From the NCBI GenBank assembly GCA_038380435.1, contig JAWZYU010000001.1, positions 16,906,001-16,970,000 on the forward strand: 64,000 nt of DNA, in the 5' to 3' direction. The stretch is from Ryuthela nishihirai. Lineage: Eukaryota; Arthropoda; Arachnida; Araneae; Heptathelidae. Made by a program: the position numbers and the translations under genes. This document shows, piece after piece, positions 10,630 through 20,684 of this stretch. The notes beneath the pieces are model-generated. The model was not told the DNA's origin. It was given only the letters and a program-made list of their open reading frames with translations, and did not search any database. Each line of letters opens with the position of its first letter. The first letter of the stretch is position 1.

Positions 10630-10988
10630 TCCAGAGGAGTATATGCAGCTTTTTTGAGTTAAGATATATTGAAGATTTATTTTTGAGTTCGATAAGTACT
10701 AATGAAATATTGCGATTCACATTTTTCAAATTCACAAAATGGTTTAATTTACATCGTTAGTGGGAGCTAAACATGGTGAACGCAAAATTTAATCAAATAT
10801 TGCAAGCGACCTATTTATGGTAGAAATTTGAAATTTAGATACTAGAGTTGGCAAAAGATGTAAACTAACGATGAGGATTTGCTCCCTTTTTTCACAGGTG
10901 GTAAGAAAGGAAATTTTTCTATTTTAAGGGATAAATGAGAAATTCTTTTTATGTTACATAAGTATTAATAAAATATTATTGTTGTGTT
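10630..10988. other. No gene seen
   Basis: AT-rich unique sequence without recognisable features. Confidence 0.4.
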
Positions 10989-11000
10989 TTTCCTAATCAT

Positions 11001-11296
11001 TTTGGGTTAGGTTGTTTTACCTCTGAGCGGCACTTTTTTGCACGCCATGGGCTAAATGGCCAGGTCACATGGACCCCGAAGGCTTAGAGAAGGTTGGAGG
11101 AGGGGACCCACTGGAACAGCTGTTGGGAGACAGATGGTAGCCTCCCGTCAAGGCCATCCAGTGTGTTCTTTAACGTGCACAGGGTATGACTCTCCCGCAC
11201 ACGGAACCACGGCTTAACGTCCCATCCGACGGACGGCGGCCTTTCCAAGTCCATCGGTGTCCCTTACTGACCGTGGGCAAGGCGGGGAATTTTGCG
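11001..11296 (-). mobile_element. SINE-1 copy, 5'-truncated, minus
   Basis: The copy runs from the tail (GGTTGTTTTACCTCTGAGCG in plus reading) to GGCGGGGAATTTTGCG and lacks the whole tRNA-like head. A perfect 12-bp target duplication (TTTCCTAATCAT) lies at 10989-11000 and 11297-11308, so the truncation happened at insertion. Confidence 0.95.
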
Positions 11297-11308
11297 TTTC
11301 CTAATCAT

Positions 11309-11870
11309 ACGAAGTACTGTTTTTACAGTGCAAGAGTCGGTAAATGAAAAGCTTCATTCATTTTGAAAAGGAAGAGACCGTATTCACCAGAAGCAATACC
11401 AATTCCTCTATTTTATTTTTATTTTCCCGATCCCCTTTATATTAAAATCTGAAGATTTTGATCTTATATTCCCCATCAAATTAAACTAGGCGAAATAAGA
11501 TAATTAGATCTGAACAGAACTCTTTTCGGAGTTCAAATGAAAAGACTCCGTATTCTAATTCCATGAATTCACAATTGGTTTGGTTTTGGTTTCACAAATT
11601 CTTATTTTTGTTCTTAAAAGTGTAAAATTGTAAAAAACACAACAAGAAAATAAAAGGTAAAATTATATTTAAAAAGAATATAATTCATTCAAAGTAATGT
11701 TTAGTGTCGATATTATATTAATCCATAATAATGAGCGAAAACATCAAATAATTTCAAAATACATGAAAATACATGAATGTTTGGTGAATTGGTGTAATAA
11801 TCGTGATTTTTTTCTCTTAATATGGGAACAGCATTTTATGTCATATATTTTATTTATATATTATGACGGA
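11309..11870. other. No gene seen
   Basis: AT-rich unique sequence. The 75-codon frame from 11697 runs into the SINE that follows and is not a credible gene. Confidence 0.45.
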
Positions 11871-11883
11871 ATAATCCATTTGC

Positions 11884-12272
11884 GGGGTGGGGGTGGCTCA
11901 GTCGGTAGCGCGCCAGGCTCGTAATCTGTAGTTCCCAGGTTCGAGTCCCAGCTGGGTCAGCGTTGAGATGTATCTCCGCATAACTCTCCGCCCTGCCCAC
12001 GGTCAGTAGGGGACACCGATGGGCTTGGAAAGGCCGCCGTCCGTCGGATGGGACGTTAAGCCGTGGCCCCGTGTGTGGGAGAGCCATACCCTGTGCACGT
12101 TAAAGAACACGCTGGATGGCCTTGACGGGGGGCTACCATCTGTCTCCCAACAGCTGTTCCAGTGGGTTCCCTCCCCCAACCTTCTCTGAGCCTTCGGGGT
12201 CCATGTGACCTGGCCATTTAGCCCATGGTGTGCAAAAAAGTGCCGCTCAGAGGTAAAACAACCCAACAATCC
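11884..12272 (+). mobile_element. SINE-1 copy, full length
   Basis: Complete head, body and tail. A perfect 11-bp target duplication (AATCCATTTGC) lies at 11873-11883 and 12273-12283. Confidence 0.96.
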
Positions 12273-12289
12273 AATCCATTTGCAAACCT

Positions 12290-12627
12290 GTTAGCGTGGC
12301 AAGAACCCAAATTCAGATTTCGGTTTCGGTTTCGTTTTTTAGCATAGATGGGCAATATTTCTAGAATGTATGAAACTTGCCTTTCAGCTGAAGCCCGCCT
12401 CCGTCATTTTATTGTTTTGAGCTGGAAAAAAGAAAGAATGTTCTGCATCTCTTAGTGATGAGTTTGGGCTCAATTTTTCGAGCCCGCACCACCCGTGCCC
12501 TAAATTATTTACCCCGGCCAAGAACCATTTCGACAATTGTTGAAACCGACCGTGAACTATTTCGATAATTCTTGAGCCCAAGAGCAATGGGACAACTGTC
12601 AAGCTTGAACTTGCTCGAGCCCGCTTG
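12290..12627. other. Unclassified GC-richer stretch
   Basis: The block 12460-12625 is locally GC-richer, with CGAGCCCGC occurring twice (about 12479 and 12615) and TTTCGACAATTGTTGAAA-like words. It could be an old repeat. I do not recognise it. Confidence 0.35.
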
Positions 12628-12775
12628 GGGGGGGGGGGGGGAAATTATCTACGTATCATAAGATATATATAATATATATACAGAAATGCATATCAGTAGA
12701 TATATATAATATATATATACAGAAATGCATATCAGTAGATATATATAATATATATACAGAAATGCATATCAGTAA
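12628..12775. repeat. Poly-G run and three AT-rich tandem units
   Basis: A run of about 13 G precedes three copies of a 37-39 bp unit containing AGATATATATAATATATATA then CAGAAATGCATATCAGT. Confidence 0.85.
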
Positions 12776-12779
12776 TCAT

Positions 12780-13250
12780 TTATTTTATTCTTAGATTATT
12801 AATTATAATCATTTTACGACAGAATTTAAATGTTAATGCTATTTGGGACAAAAAATATTCGAAATATTAGTAGAAACTGAAATTCCAAAGATAACTTCAT
12901 TACAAACACAAAGGGTTATTGAGTTTCTTAAAAACAGAGAACACGTAAAAATAATCAAACGCCGCATGATGCTTATTTTTAATTACTACAGATTGATTAA
13001 AAGTTTGAAATTATAGTAATATTTTATATTACTACTTTTTTTTGACAATCACAGGATATATGAATTATTCTGAGACCGAAGTTGCTTATAATATTTTGAG
13101 CTCGACAAAGCCATAACCTGAATTTTTGTTATAGAACGTTACCTAATCAAGTAGAATCTGAAACGAAATGGTTTCCATAGCAACCAGTATTGCCAAATTT
13201 GCCATTCTTTGTTCACCAGAAATAATTTTCTCGAAGAAAATAATCTAAAT
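12780..13250. other. No gene seen
   Basis: AT-rich unique sequence, short frames only. Confidence 0.4.
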
Positions 13251-13253
13251 GAG

Positions 13254-13449
13254 AAGTTCTCAATGTGGGGTACGCGGTAAATTTTTTTGGAGTACGCCGT
13301 GAGAGTTCAAAAGTCGCTAGATCTAGTAACAAAGTCGCTACGTTGTCATTATTACACTAACAATAGTTTTATCTATCTACATAAGGGGTTCGTCAGTTAC
13401 AGACACGTTTCCAGGGGGTACGTGAAGCATAAAAGGTTTGAGAACCACT
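13254..13449 (-). mobile_element. hAT-like non-autonomous element, copy 1
   Basis: In minus orientation it begins AGTGGTTCTCAAACCTTTTA, a common hAT-type terminus, and ends with a short inverted match (TTGAGAACTT). It matches the plus-strand copy at 14329-14525 along most of its length, sharing for example CGACTTTGTTACTAGATCTA. AATCTAA occurs next to both ends, suggesting a target duplication, but I cannot fix the exact border. Confidence 0.68.
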
Positions 13450-13605
13450 AATCTAATCTATTGATAAAACTAAAGCAGAAAATCTTAAATTATTTTATGA
13501 GCAAGCCACATTGGCGATTGTTTAAGGACTGGCGAGCAGAATATCCATTTGACAATATTTTTTTTTCCTTTAAAAACTTAGATAATATGGTTTATAAAAA
13601 AAAAG
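13450..13605. other. No gene seen
   Basis: Short AT-rich spacer between two DNA-transposon remnants. Confidence 0.4.
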
Positions 13606-13607
13606 TA

Positions 13608-13824
13608 CAGTCGCTCAAAAAATTATCCGAACACTATGGTTGATTACAGAATTCAGAAAAAAATATCTGGCAACAATTTTTTTAGAAATTAGTGATCTGG
13701 CAACCTTCGTGTCACGTGACACGAAGGTTGCCAGATCACTAATTTCTAAAAAAATTGTTGCCAGATATTTTTTTCTGAATTCTGTAATCAACCATAGTGT
13801 TCAGATACTTTTTAGAGCGACTAT
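13608..13824. mobile_element. Fold-back Tc1/mariner-type MITE, copy 2 (short form)
   Basis: This is the cleanest copy of the palindromic MITE: 217 bp, folding exactly about CACGTG at 13713-13718, with ends CAGTCGCTCAAAA and AGAGCGACTA and TA on both flanks. The two halves are almost perfect reverse complements, so a transcript would form a single hairpin of over 100 bp. It is non-coding. Confidence 0.92.
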
Positions 13825-13829
13825 ACATA

Positions 13830-14328
13830 ATGCTTTTATTAAAGGTGGCCTTAAAATTCTCTGGGGTGGCCCGAATGAAAATGTTAATCAGATGATTTAA
13901 AAAAACTTCCTTACTCAAATAAAAAACAAAAGTTATTTTTAAAATAATAAGTGAATCGAAAACATTATTTTTCAAAATAAAACGAGATCTCAAAACTCGA
14001 CGCAATGAGAACTGTCTACTAGCTTTTCACGCGACAAATCGAATAATATATCCGTCAAAACTTTAATTTGGATTTATCTAGTTCATCTTTTGCTGCGAGG
14101 GAAAATCTGATCCGTGGGATGTGCTGACTTGGAAAGCTTAAAATGCATTTTCTGTGTACTTTAGCAAATTAATTTACGTTTCTTAAATCATTCATACGAT
14201 TTGGAATCAAATTGAATAATCTTGGGAATATATAAATATAACGCCAGTGTAATATTATTCTTTGTTTGCAAAGAGTTCTTCCAGTAATAAATTTTTGATT
14301 ATATTGATTACAATTGATTACATTAATC
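13830..14328. other. No gene seen
   Basis: AT-rich sequence. Near 14285-14325 there are diverged words related to the satellite that begins at 14529. Confidence 0.4.
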
Positions 14329-14525
14329 CAGTGGTTCTCAACCTTTTATGCTTCACGCACCCCCTGGAAATGTGTATGTAACTGGCTTACCCCTTATACA
14401 GATGGATAAAACTATAGTTATAGTATAATAATGCCAACTTAGCGACTTTGTTACTAGATCTAGTGACTTTTGAGCTCTCACGCGTACCCCAAAAAATTTT
14501 ACCACGTACCCCATGTACCCCCTGC
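14329..14525 (+). mobile_element. hAT-like non-autonomous element, copy 2
   Basis: Begins CAGTGGTTCTCAACC, followed by a near match to the copy at 13254-13449 in the opposite orientation. The right terminus is not preserved; the match fades at GTACCCCCTGC just before the satellite. Confidence 0.68.
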
Positions 14526-14528
14526 ATT

Positions 14529-15312
14529 AAACTATTGATTGATACAATCTCAACAATTGATTAATCTATTTTTTGATATAATCTCAACAATTGATTAATT
14601 TATTGTTTGATACAATCTCAACAATTGATTAATATACTGTTTGATACAATCTCAACAATTGATTAATCTATTTTTTGATACAATCTCAACAATTGATTAA
14701 TCTACTATTTGATGCAATCTCAACAATTGATTAATCTATGTTTGATATAATCTCAACAATTGATTAATCTACTATTTGATGCAATCTCAACAATTGATTA
14801 ATCTACTGTTTGATACAATCTCAACAATTGATTAATCTATTGTTTGATACAATCTCAACAATTGGTTAATCTACTATTTGATGCAATCTCAACAATTGAT
14901 TAATCTATGTTTGATATAATCTCAACAATTGATTAATCTACTATTTGATGCAATCTCAACAATTGATTAATCTACTGTTTGATACAATCTCAACAATTGA
15001 TTAATCTATTGTTTGATATAATCTCAACAATTGATTAAGTTATTGTTTGATACAATCTCAACAATTGATTGATCTACTGTTTGATACAATCTCAACAATT
15101 GATTAATATACTGTTTGATACAATCTCAACAATTGATTAATCTATAGTTTGATACAATCTCAACAATTGATTAATCTATAGTTTGATACAATCTCAACAA
15201 TTGATTAATCTACTATTTGATGCAATCCCAACAATTGATTAATCTACTGTTTGATACAATCTCAACAATTGATTAATCTACTGTTTGATACAATCTCAAC
15301 AATTGATTGCAT
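14529..15312. repeat. 34-bp satellite array, about 23 units
   Basis: The unit is 34 bp: CAACAATTGATTAATCTACT then GTTTGATACAATCT. About 23 units follow without spacers. Variants (CTATGTTTGATATAATC, CTACTATTTGATGCAATC, CTATTGTTTGATAC) recur in a fixed order. A block of five units starting at 14736 is repeated at 14905 (169-bp offset). Every unit holds CAATTG. Confidence 0.95.
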
Positions 15313-15314
15313 TA

Positions 15315-15940
15315 ATATACATATAGTTTTCCCACTTACAAAATAACCAATACTTGATAATCCTGAATTATACTTTCTCTTTTTTTTTCTTTCTTAGCCA
15401 TCACCTAATTATATTGTTTTCGACTCCCTCTAGCGGTTTAACTGATACATCGTAAGCTTTCCCTCAACTGATATAATGCCTTAAAGTTCAGTTTTATCAG
15501 AGTTCAAATTTCCATTCCACGAAAAACAAAAAAACTGACATCACCACAACATAAAAATTGACAACATTTTTAAAATTCCATTGCATGGGGATGAGCCTGG
15601 AGAGCCATTTCGTATTTTATCGAATAAATTTCTTCTTTAAAAGAGTCTTCGACATTATCCGAATTTTATCATTAAAGTGAAGTAGCTTACAAACACTGAA
15701 TATATTGGACCGAAGCCAGCAATTTGCTTATTTTTGCTTCACCATTTGCGAGAACAATTCCCTCTACAGCTTCCTACTGCCTGGAAACAAAGAAAAGCAA
15801 GCTCATTTTAATAGATTTCATAAAATAGTAGAAGCGGGCAACCTGGGAGCATTTTGATCGCAAATACTTGACTGGGTGAGAAAGAGCCACCATCGTACGT
15901 AAGGTTAATAAGCTGGAGCTGCTCCCAAAGACTACATGCG
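15315..15940. other. No gene seen
   Basis: Unique sequence of mixed composition. No coding region or repeat recognised. Confidence 0.4.
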
Positions 15941-15949
15941 GCTACTCTC

Positions 15950-16420
15950 ACACAGAAGAATATTAGCCCGAGAGAGCAAATTGTGTTGTGGCGTGTGTTC
16001 GCTCTCCGGCTCGGCCATTGTGAGCGCTTCCTCCTCCTAATTAGTTTCCTCTTTTGTGCGGGGGCCCATGACGACAGCTAGCACCCTCGCCGGGTGTGCG
16101 GCGAGAGAAAATCACGTGACTCGTTGCGTCAAAAGCACACGTGACCATTGCCCATTGCCGCTTGACATAAGCTGCCCGTGCAGGAAAACAAGGCCGCAGG
16201 CGTCGGCTGATTGGACGCCGACACAGGTTCCTTGATCGGATATTTTTATTTCGGTGGCCGGAATTTGAATGCTCTCATCAACAGCGAGCGAGCGACCGTG
16301 CATAAAGAGCTCGAGGTGTAGAGGTAGAACTAATACATCACCGTATTGCTTTGCTGAACACATCAGAAGATAAAAAAGAGTTGATTTCGTGGACGACATT
16401 CATCAATCACTGTCTTTGCT
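15950..16420. promoter_or_regulatory. GC-rich unique block, possible regulatory region
   Basis: This block is visibly richer in GC and CpG than its surroundings and matches none of the repeats in the window. It holds CTGATTGGACG (an inverted CCAAT-type word), CACGTG (near 16138), ATCACGTGACTC, and a TATA-like CATAAAGAGC. These are common words, so the call rests mainly on composition and lack of repeat origin. It could also be a fragment of an unknown GC-rich transposon or an untranslated exon. Confidence 0.35.
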
Positions 16421-16870
16421 CTTTTGCCGCTGCTATTTCTGTTCTTTTTTCTGTTACACCAAACCACAATGGCGAACTGAGAAATAGAATAGGACACATC
16501 AGAACTAAATGAAAGACCCGTCCATTCAAGACATAACACGGAGGGTTAACAAAACGAATCAGAAACTGCAAATGGGTAAAGTTTTCGTAGTCTAGAACAG
16601 TGACGGCAAGCTTTTTCTGTATTCATTCACTCTTTATCACAAAAAAAAAACACACAAGAGAATAAAGAACTATTCTCCCTTTTCCTTTTAGAATGGCAAA
16701 ATTCATTTTATACTGAAATGCAATATTTGAAAAAAACTACTCTTCAAACAGATTTTTTTTTTTGGAAATCTGACAGAGTCTTTCAGTATAATATTCCACA
16801 CAAAAGATTCGTGAGGAAGGCAAGACTTCAGCAGACAGATACCATAATCATAAAGGAAGCATCCATTCCT
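16421..16870. other. No gene seen
   Basis: AT-rich unique sequence, short frames only. Confidence 0.4.
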
Positions 16871-17109
16871 GGGACGCAACACTGATAGGCTTGGAAAGAC
16901 CACCGTTTCTTAGAAAGATGTTCAGCCGTAGAACCCCTGTGCAGGAGACTTTTGTACGCTAAGAAACATGCTGGATGTCTCTGACGGATGCATTCATCTG
17001 TCTCCTAACAGCTGACCAGTGAATCATTTCTCTGAGTCATTGGGGTCCTTGTGACTTTGCCATTTAGCCCACTGGGCAAAAAGCGCCGCTCAGAGGTAAA
17101 ATAAAACAA
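16871..17109 (+). mobile_element. SINE-1 copy, old, 5'-truncated
   Basis: Begins within the body (near GATAGGCTTGGAAAGACC) and ends CGCTCAGAGGTAAAATAAAAC. It has many substitutions and small deletions, so it is an older insertion. No target duplication is clear. Confidence 0.85.
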
Positions 17110-17640
17110 GTAATCCAATTCTTATTGGAGTTTCAACAAGCCCATTTGCTCTGCAGCCTAGAAGTGACTCATTTGATTAATGGTACATACATTAGGTAAG
17201 AAACAGGTAACAAAATAGAATTCATTGTAAGTAATCCAATAATAGTTGCCGATAGGCAAAAGCCCTTTATAACTCAGAATAATTAGCTGAACACAACGAA
17301 TGTGTTTTCAGGAGGTCATCGAGTCGGGTCTCAACTTCGCCAAAATTAATTTTTTTTTCAGAGAACTCGTTCTTATTGAAAATAGTATTCATTATGGCAG
17401 AATCTAAACTGATTAGAATGCGAAAAAGAGAAAGTTACTCAATGACCATGATGATCTTTCGTTTCTGGGCGAAAGGGCAATGCAAGTTAAGAGTTATATT
17501 TTTCTATTATTAGATGCAGTCAAGCGATCATTGTGCTTGGCCGTTGAGCAAAGGGATCTGGGTTCAATGTTTTTATTATATTTATATCGCGACCAGAATG
17601 GTATCCCACTCACGGCAAAAACTAAATTTTACCATTTTTT
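17110..17640. other. No gene seen
   Basis: AT-rich unique sequence. The open frame starting at 17480 reads into the SINE that follows. Confidence 0.4.
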
Positions 17641-17645
17641 TTGTT

Positions 17646-18050
17646 GGGGGGGGGGGGGCAGCGGGATGTTTCAATCGGTAGCATGCCAGGCTGGAATTAG
17701 AACAGGAAATCTGCAGTTCCCAGTTCTAATTCCAGCTGGATCAGCGTTAAGATTTATATCCGCGAAACTCCCCGCCCTGCCTACGGTCAGTAGGGGATAC
17801 CAATGGGCTTGGAAAGGCTACCGTCCGTCCGATGGGACGTTAAGCCGTGGCCATGTGTGCGGGAGAGCCATACCCTGTCATGTTAAAGAACACACTGGAT
17901 GGCCTTGACGGGAGCTACCATCTGTCTCCCAAAAGCTGTCCAGTGGGTCCCCTCCCCAACCTTCTCTGAGCCTTCGGAGTCCTTGTGACCTGACCATTTA
18001 TCCCATTGTGTGCAAAAAAAAGTGCTGCTCAGAGGAAAAACAACCCAACC
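17646..18050 (+). mobile_element. SINE-1 copy with an inverted B-box patch
   Basis: A full but diverged copy after a poly-G run. The anticodon region is replaced by CTGGAATTAGAAC (17691-17703), the exact reverse complement of the altered B-box region GTTCTAATTCCAG (17723-17735). The 19-nt loop between keeps AATCTGCAGTTCCCA. The copy has lost its B-box consensus and probably its Pol III promoter. Confidence 0.88.
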
Positions 18051-18054
18051 AGCC

Positions 18055-18420
18055 TTTTCATGAGTCTCATCTCTACATGGCATCTCCTGTGATATTTTAC
18101 TATTGTATCATTTTTGTATTCATTTTGTATCATCTCCTGTGATATTTTACTATTGTATCATTTCTGACGAAACGAAAGGATATTGCCGATACTTGTGATC
18201 TCCTCCAATTGATGTTATGAACTTTCTAGCTACAGTTACACAATTTTCTGTGCCTCATGAAGGCATTGTTCCAGCTGCTCACAAACAGTCTCAAGAAGCA
18301 GATGACAAGTACGACATGAAAATGGCAAGTACGTTACGAGTATACAATCGAATGAATTGAAGAAATTTCTCGACCCCTTTGTTCAACTGTCAAGTAAGGA
18401 ATAATTCTTATTTTTTCCCT
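18055..18420. other. No gene; short direct repeat
   Basis: ATCTCCTGTGATATTTTACT followed by ATTGTATCATTT occurs twice (18081 and 18130), a 49-bp tandem duplication. Otherwise nothing is recognised. Confidence 0.55.
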
Positions 18421-18425
18421 CTTGC

Positions 18426-18577
18426 AATTTTAGAGGAAAATTGCCTTCAGCCGGTGGGATACAAACCCGCGATCTTGATCGGCAGCCGGTAGCTCAGTGG
18501 TTAGAGCACCTGATATGTTATCAGGAGGTCATAGGTTCGTATCCCACCCGGCTAATGGCAATTTTTCCTCTAAAATT
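18426..18577. repeat. Inverted repeat around a tRNA-like sequence
   Basis: AATTTTAGAGGAAAATTGCC at 18426-18445 is matched in reverse by GGCAATTTTTCCTCTAAAAT near 18557-18576. The match continues inward through AGCCGG(G)TGGGATAC. The left arm is thus an inverted copy of the right end of the tRNA-like sequence plus its flank. Confidence 0.85.
18484..18554 (+). tRNA. tRNA-like sequence, probably a pseudo-tRNA
   Basis: This 71-nt stretch has tRNA form: acceptor start AGCCGGT and end CCGGCTA, D-arm GCTCAGTGGTTAGAGC, anticodon stem CCTGA/TCAGG and a T loop of TTCGTAT. The B-box word is GGTTCGTATCC. Defects are A instead of T at position 33, mismatches in the T stem and a mismatch at acceptor pair 7-66. 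The anticodon position reads TGT. I take it as a decayed tRNA or the head of another SINE, not a working tRNA gene. Confidence 0.45.
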
Positions 18578-18584
18578 GATGGCG

Positions 18585-18770
18585 TTAAAATAAGAATGAT
18601 ACATTCCTTGACAATTAAACAAAATAGTCGAAATATATCTTCAATTTTATTAGAAAATCCGTTTTTCAGGATTTTTTTTTTTCAAAAATTTCTTCATGAA
18701 AATTATTCTACGACCTTATTTCGAAAGAAGGTAACATTAATGAATTAAATTAAATAAAATGAAATAACAA
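18585..18770. other. No gene seen
   Basis: AT-rich unique sequence. Confidence 0.35.
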
Positions 18771-18937
18771 ATATCCCTCAAGTAGCTGCTTACCACATAG
18801 GTCTGACAGGAGCCTGTCCCTTTATACGTCATTGTGAGGATGACGGCACCTCAGCAGAAAGACAGCACAAACATTCATGCCTTACCCGGGGCTCGAACCC
18901 AGGTTCCTTAGATCAGTATCCAAGCGCACTAACCAAG
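18771..18937 (-). mobile_element. SINE-2 copy, minus, diverged
   Basis: In minus orientation the B-box region reads CCTGGGTTCGAGCCCCGGGT, followed by the family body (CTGAGGTGCCGTCATCC, GACAGGCTCCTGTCAGACC-like) and CAGCTACTTGAGGGATATTT. The second palindrome is altered. The A-box end is decayed (TTGGTTAGTGCGCTTGG). Confidence 0.85.
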
Positions 18938-18939
18938 AA

Positions 18940-19255
18940 ATGTTTAAAGAGATTTAAAACAAACTGTAATGATCGTAAAAGTTCTCAATGATTTTGAGAA
19001 CAACTATTTAGCAACAAATTTACACACAACTTGGCTTTGCAAATATGACTGATACGCAATCTGACGTTGCGAATATAACCTGATATACAATCTGATAAGA
19101 TTTGCAAATATAACCTGATACACAATCTGACGTTGCAAATATGACTTAACTTCCTTTCCTCTACTTTTGTGTTTCTACCTACCTTTTGCCCTTAGCCATT
19201 TCAATAAAAATTACGAAGACAAATTAGGCTTTAGAATGCATGAACATACAAGTAC
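18940..19255. other. No gene; short local repeat
   Basis: Three diverged copies of a word like GCAAATATGACTGATACGCA then ATCTGACGTT lie between about 19035 and 19150. No other features. Confidence 0.5.
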
Positions 19256-19449
19256 TAGAGGGTTGGATTATCTCTGAACGGCACCTTTTCCAAACAATGA
19301 GCTAAATGGCCACGGCTTAAGGACCCCCAAGGACTCGGAGAAGGTTGGAAGAAGAGTACCCACTGAGCAGCTGTTAGGAGACTGATGCAAACCTCTTGTT
19401 AAGGCATCCAGCATGTTCTTTAACATATACAGTGTATAGTTAATCTCCT

Positions 19450-19617
19450 TCACAAGTGTACATCTGCACATGCAGAGTGTATGGCTCTCCGGCATCAGTG
19501 TACATTTGCACATGCAGAGTGTATGGCTCTCCGGCATCGGTGTACATTTGCACATGCAGAGTGTATGGCTCTCCGACATCAGTGTACATTTGCATATGTG
19601 TGTATGGCGCTCCGTGC
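19450..19617. repeat. 42-bp tandem units inside SINE-1
   Basis: The unit, about 42 bp, reads CATCAGTGTACATTTGCACA then TGCAGAGTGTATGGCTCTCC. It occurs about three times plus a shortened copy. TATGGCTCTCC is SINE-1 body sequence, so the units arose from within the SINE. Confidence 0.88.
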
Positions 19618-19625
19618 CGATATAT

Positions 19626-19682
19626 AGAAAGAAGACACCGATATGTACATGGTGCCCATGTACATATCGGTGTCTTCTTTCT
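19626..19682. repeat. Perfect 27-bp hairpin
   Basis: AGAAAGAAGACACCGATATG TACATGG is followed by a 3-nt loop (TGC) and its exact reverse complement. A shorter, altered version lies in the right arm near 22018-22075, where one half is partly duplicated. Confidence 0.95.
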
Positions 19683-20102
19683 CATCAAGGGCGCAGTGGA
19701 GATTAGCTCGTTAAGATAAATCTCAATGCTGAAACTGTTGGGACTCGAACCTCGGAACTACAGATTATGAGCCTGGCGCGCTACTAACTGAGCCACCTAA
19801 GAAAACTAATGTTCGTTGGTTTCTGACCATAGAGCTTAATAGAAATAGATAGACATTGCTTCAAATTGTTCAAACATATGGCGTTTGAGGTTAGGGTAAA
19901 AAATGGGCAACACAAATCAGTCGCATACCCATAGGAGATGTTTATGTGTTAATTAACGTCTCCTTTAGCATTAAATCCTACTCCTGCTTCTTGATTCTTG
20001 ATGGCTTGAAAATATTTTCTGAGGCAGACCATGAGAATATGACATTCAAGCATGCAAACCTCCCACTTGCAGACACATGTACACATCACCTTCTTTAGAA
20101 CT

Positions 20103-20404
20103 TTATGGGTACGTCACTGACATAAATTCATCATTTACTTCATTTTGAATTTCCAGAAAAACCTCTAAGTCTGAAGTAAATGAAAATGAAATATAGAGTA
20201 TAATCATTAAAAATCTATAAAACAGACCGGAAATACTATTCAGATTCCTGAATGACAGAAAAAAAGCTCTGATGATCATGACATCTAATAACGCTCTGTA
20301 ATGGTGATGGCAGTTCTTGTACAGAAATAGTTCAGATACCATTGCCAGTTGTTCAAGGGAGGCTCAAACTTCACGAGCATTCCATGTGATCTCTTCGGGC
20401 GTTG
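20103..20404. other. Spacer of the inverted duplication, first part
   Basis: Unique AT-rich sequence. The minus-strand frames here are not recognisable. Confidence 0.4.
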
Positions 20405-20529
20405 CCAACAGCTGTTCCAGTGGGTCCCCTCCCCCAACCTTCTCTGAGCCTTCGGGGTCCATGTGACCTGGCCATTTAGCCCATGGTGTGCAAAAAAGTG
20501 CCGCTCAGAGGTAAAACAACTCAACTCAA
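20405..20529 (+). mobile_element. SINE-1 copy, only the last 125 bp
   Basis: Starts at AACAGCTGTTCCAGTGGGTC and runs to the tail AACTCAACTCAA. A 12-bp flank repeats (CTTCGGGCGTTG at 20393-20404, CTTCGGGCATTG at 20530-20541, one mismatch). It is therefore a real insertion that was truncated at birth. Confidence 0.92.
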
Positions 20530-20684
20530 CTTCGGGCATTGTATTTTTAAGGACTTCATATATTTTCCTACTTTCAGATGATGTGTCTTGTTGTTTGAAA
20601 TTTGAAATGACGCTGCACACTTAATATTGCATGAGAATACTTTCGAATGAGGTTCCGGTCTCAATTTCGAGGCGGCTTTTAAGT

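Larger units (their letters stand above)
19260..19800 (-). mobile_element. SINE-1 copy with internal tandem units and a hairpin
   Basis: Minus-strand tail and body at 19260-19440 and a minus-strand tRNA head at 19703-19800 (GGGACTCGAAC, CTGAGCCACC in plus reading) bound a SINE-1 copy. Its middle is replaced by about three 42-bp units (with TGCACATGCAGAGTGTATGG) and a perfect hairpin at 19626-19682. It is part of the left arm of a large inverted duplication. Confidence 0.82.
19381..20102. repeat. Left arm of a 0.6-0.7 kb inverted duplication
   Basis: This arm is matched in reverse by 21622-22219. It includes part of a SINE-1 and about 300 bp of flanking non-SINE sequence (for example ACGAACATTAGTTTTCTTAG in the opposite sense, and TTAGGGTAAAAAATGGGCAA). 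Both arms therefore come from one duplicated locus and are not two independent SINE insertions. The left arm carries more tandem units than the right. Confidence 0.9.

Noticed and set aside
14529..15312. CRISPR-like array of 34-bp repeats
   Set aside because: Units touch each other without spacers and the window is eukaryotic. It is a satellite.
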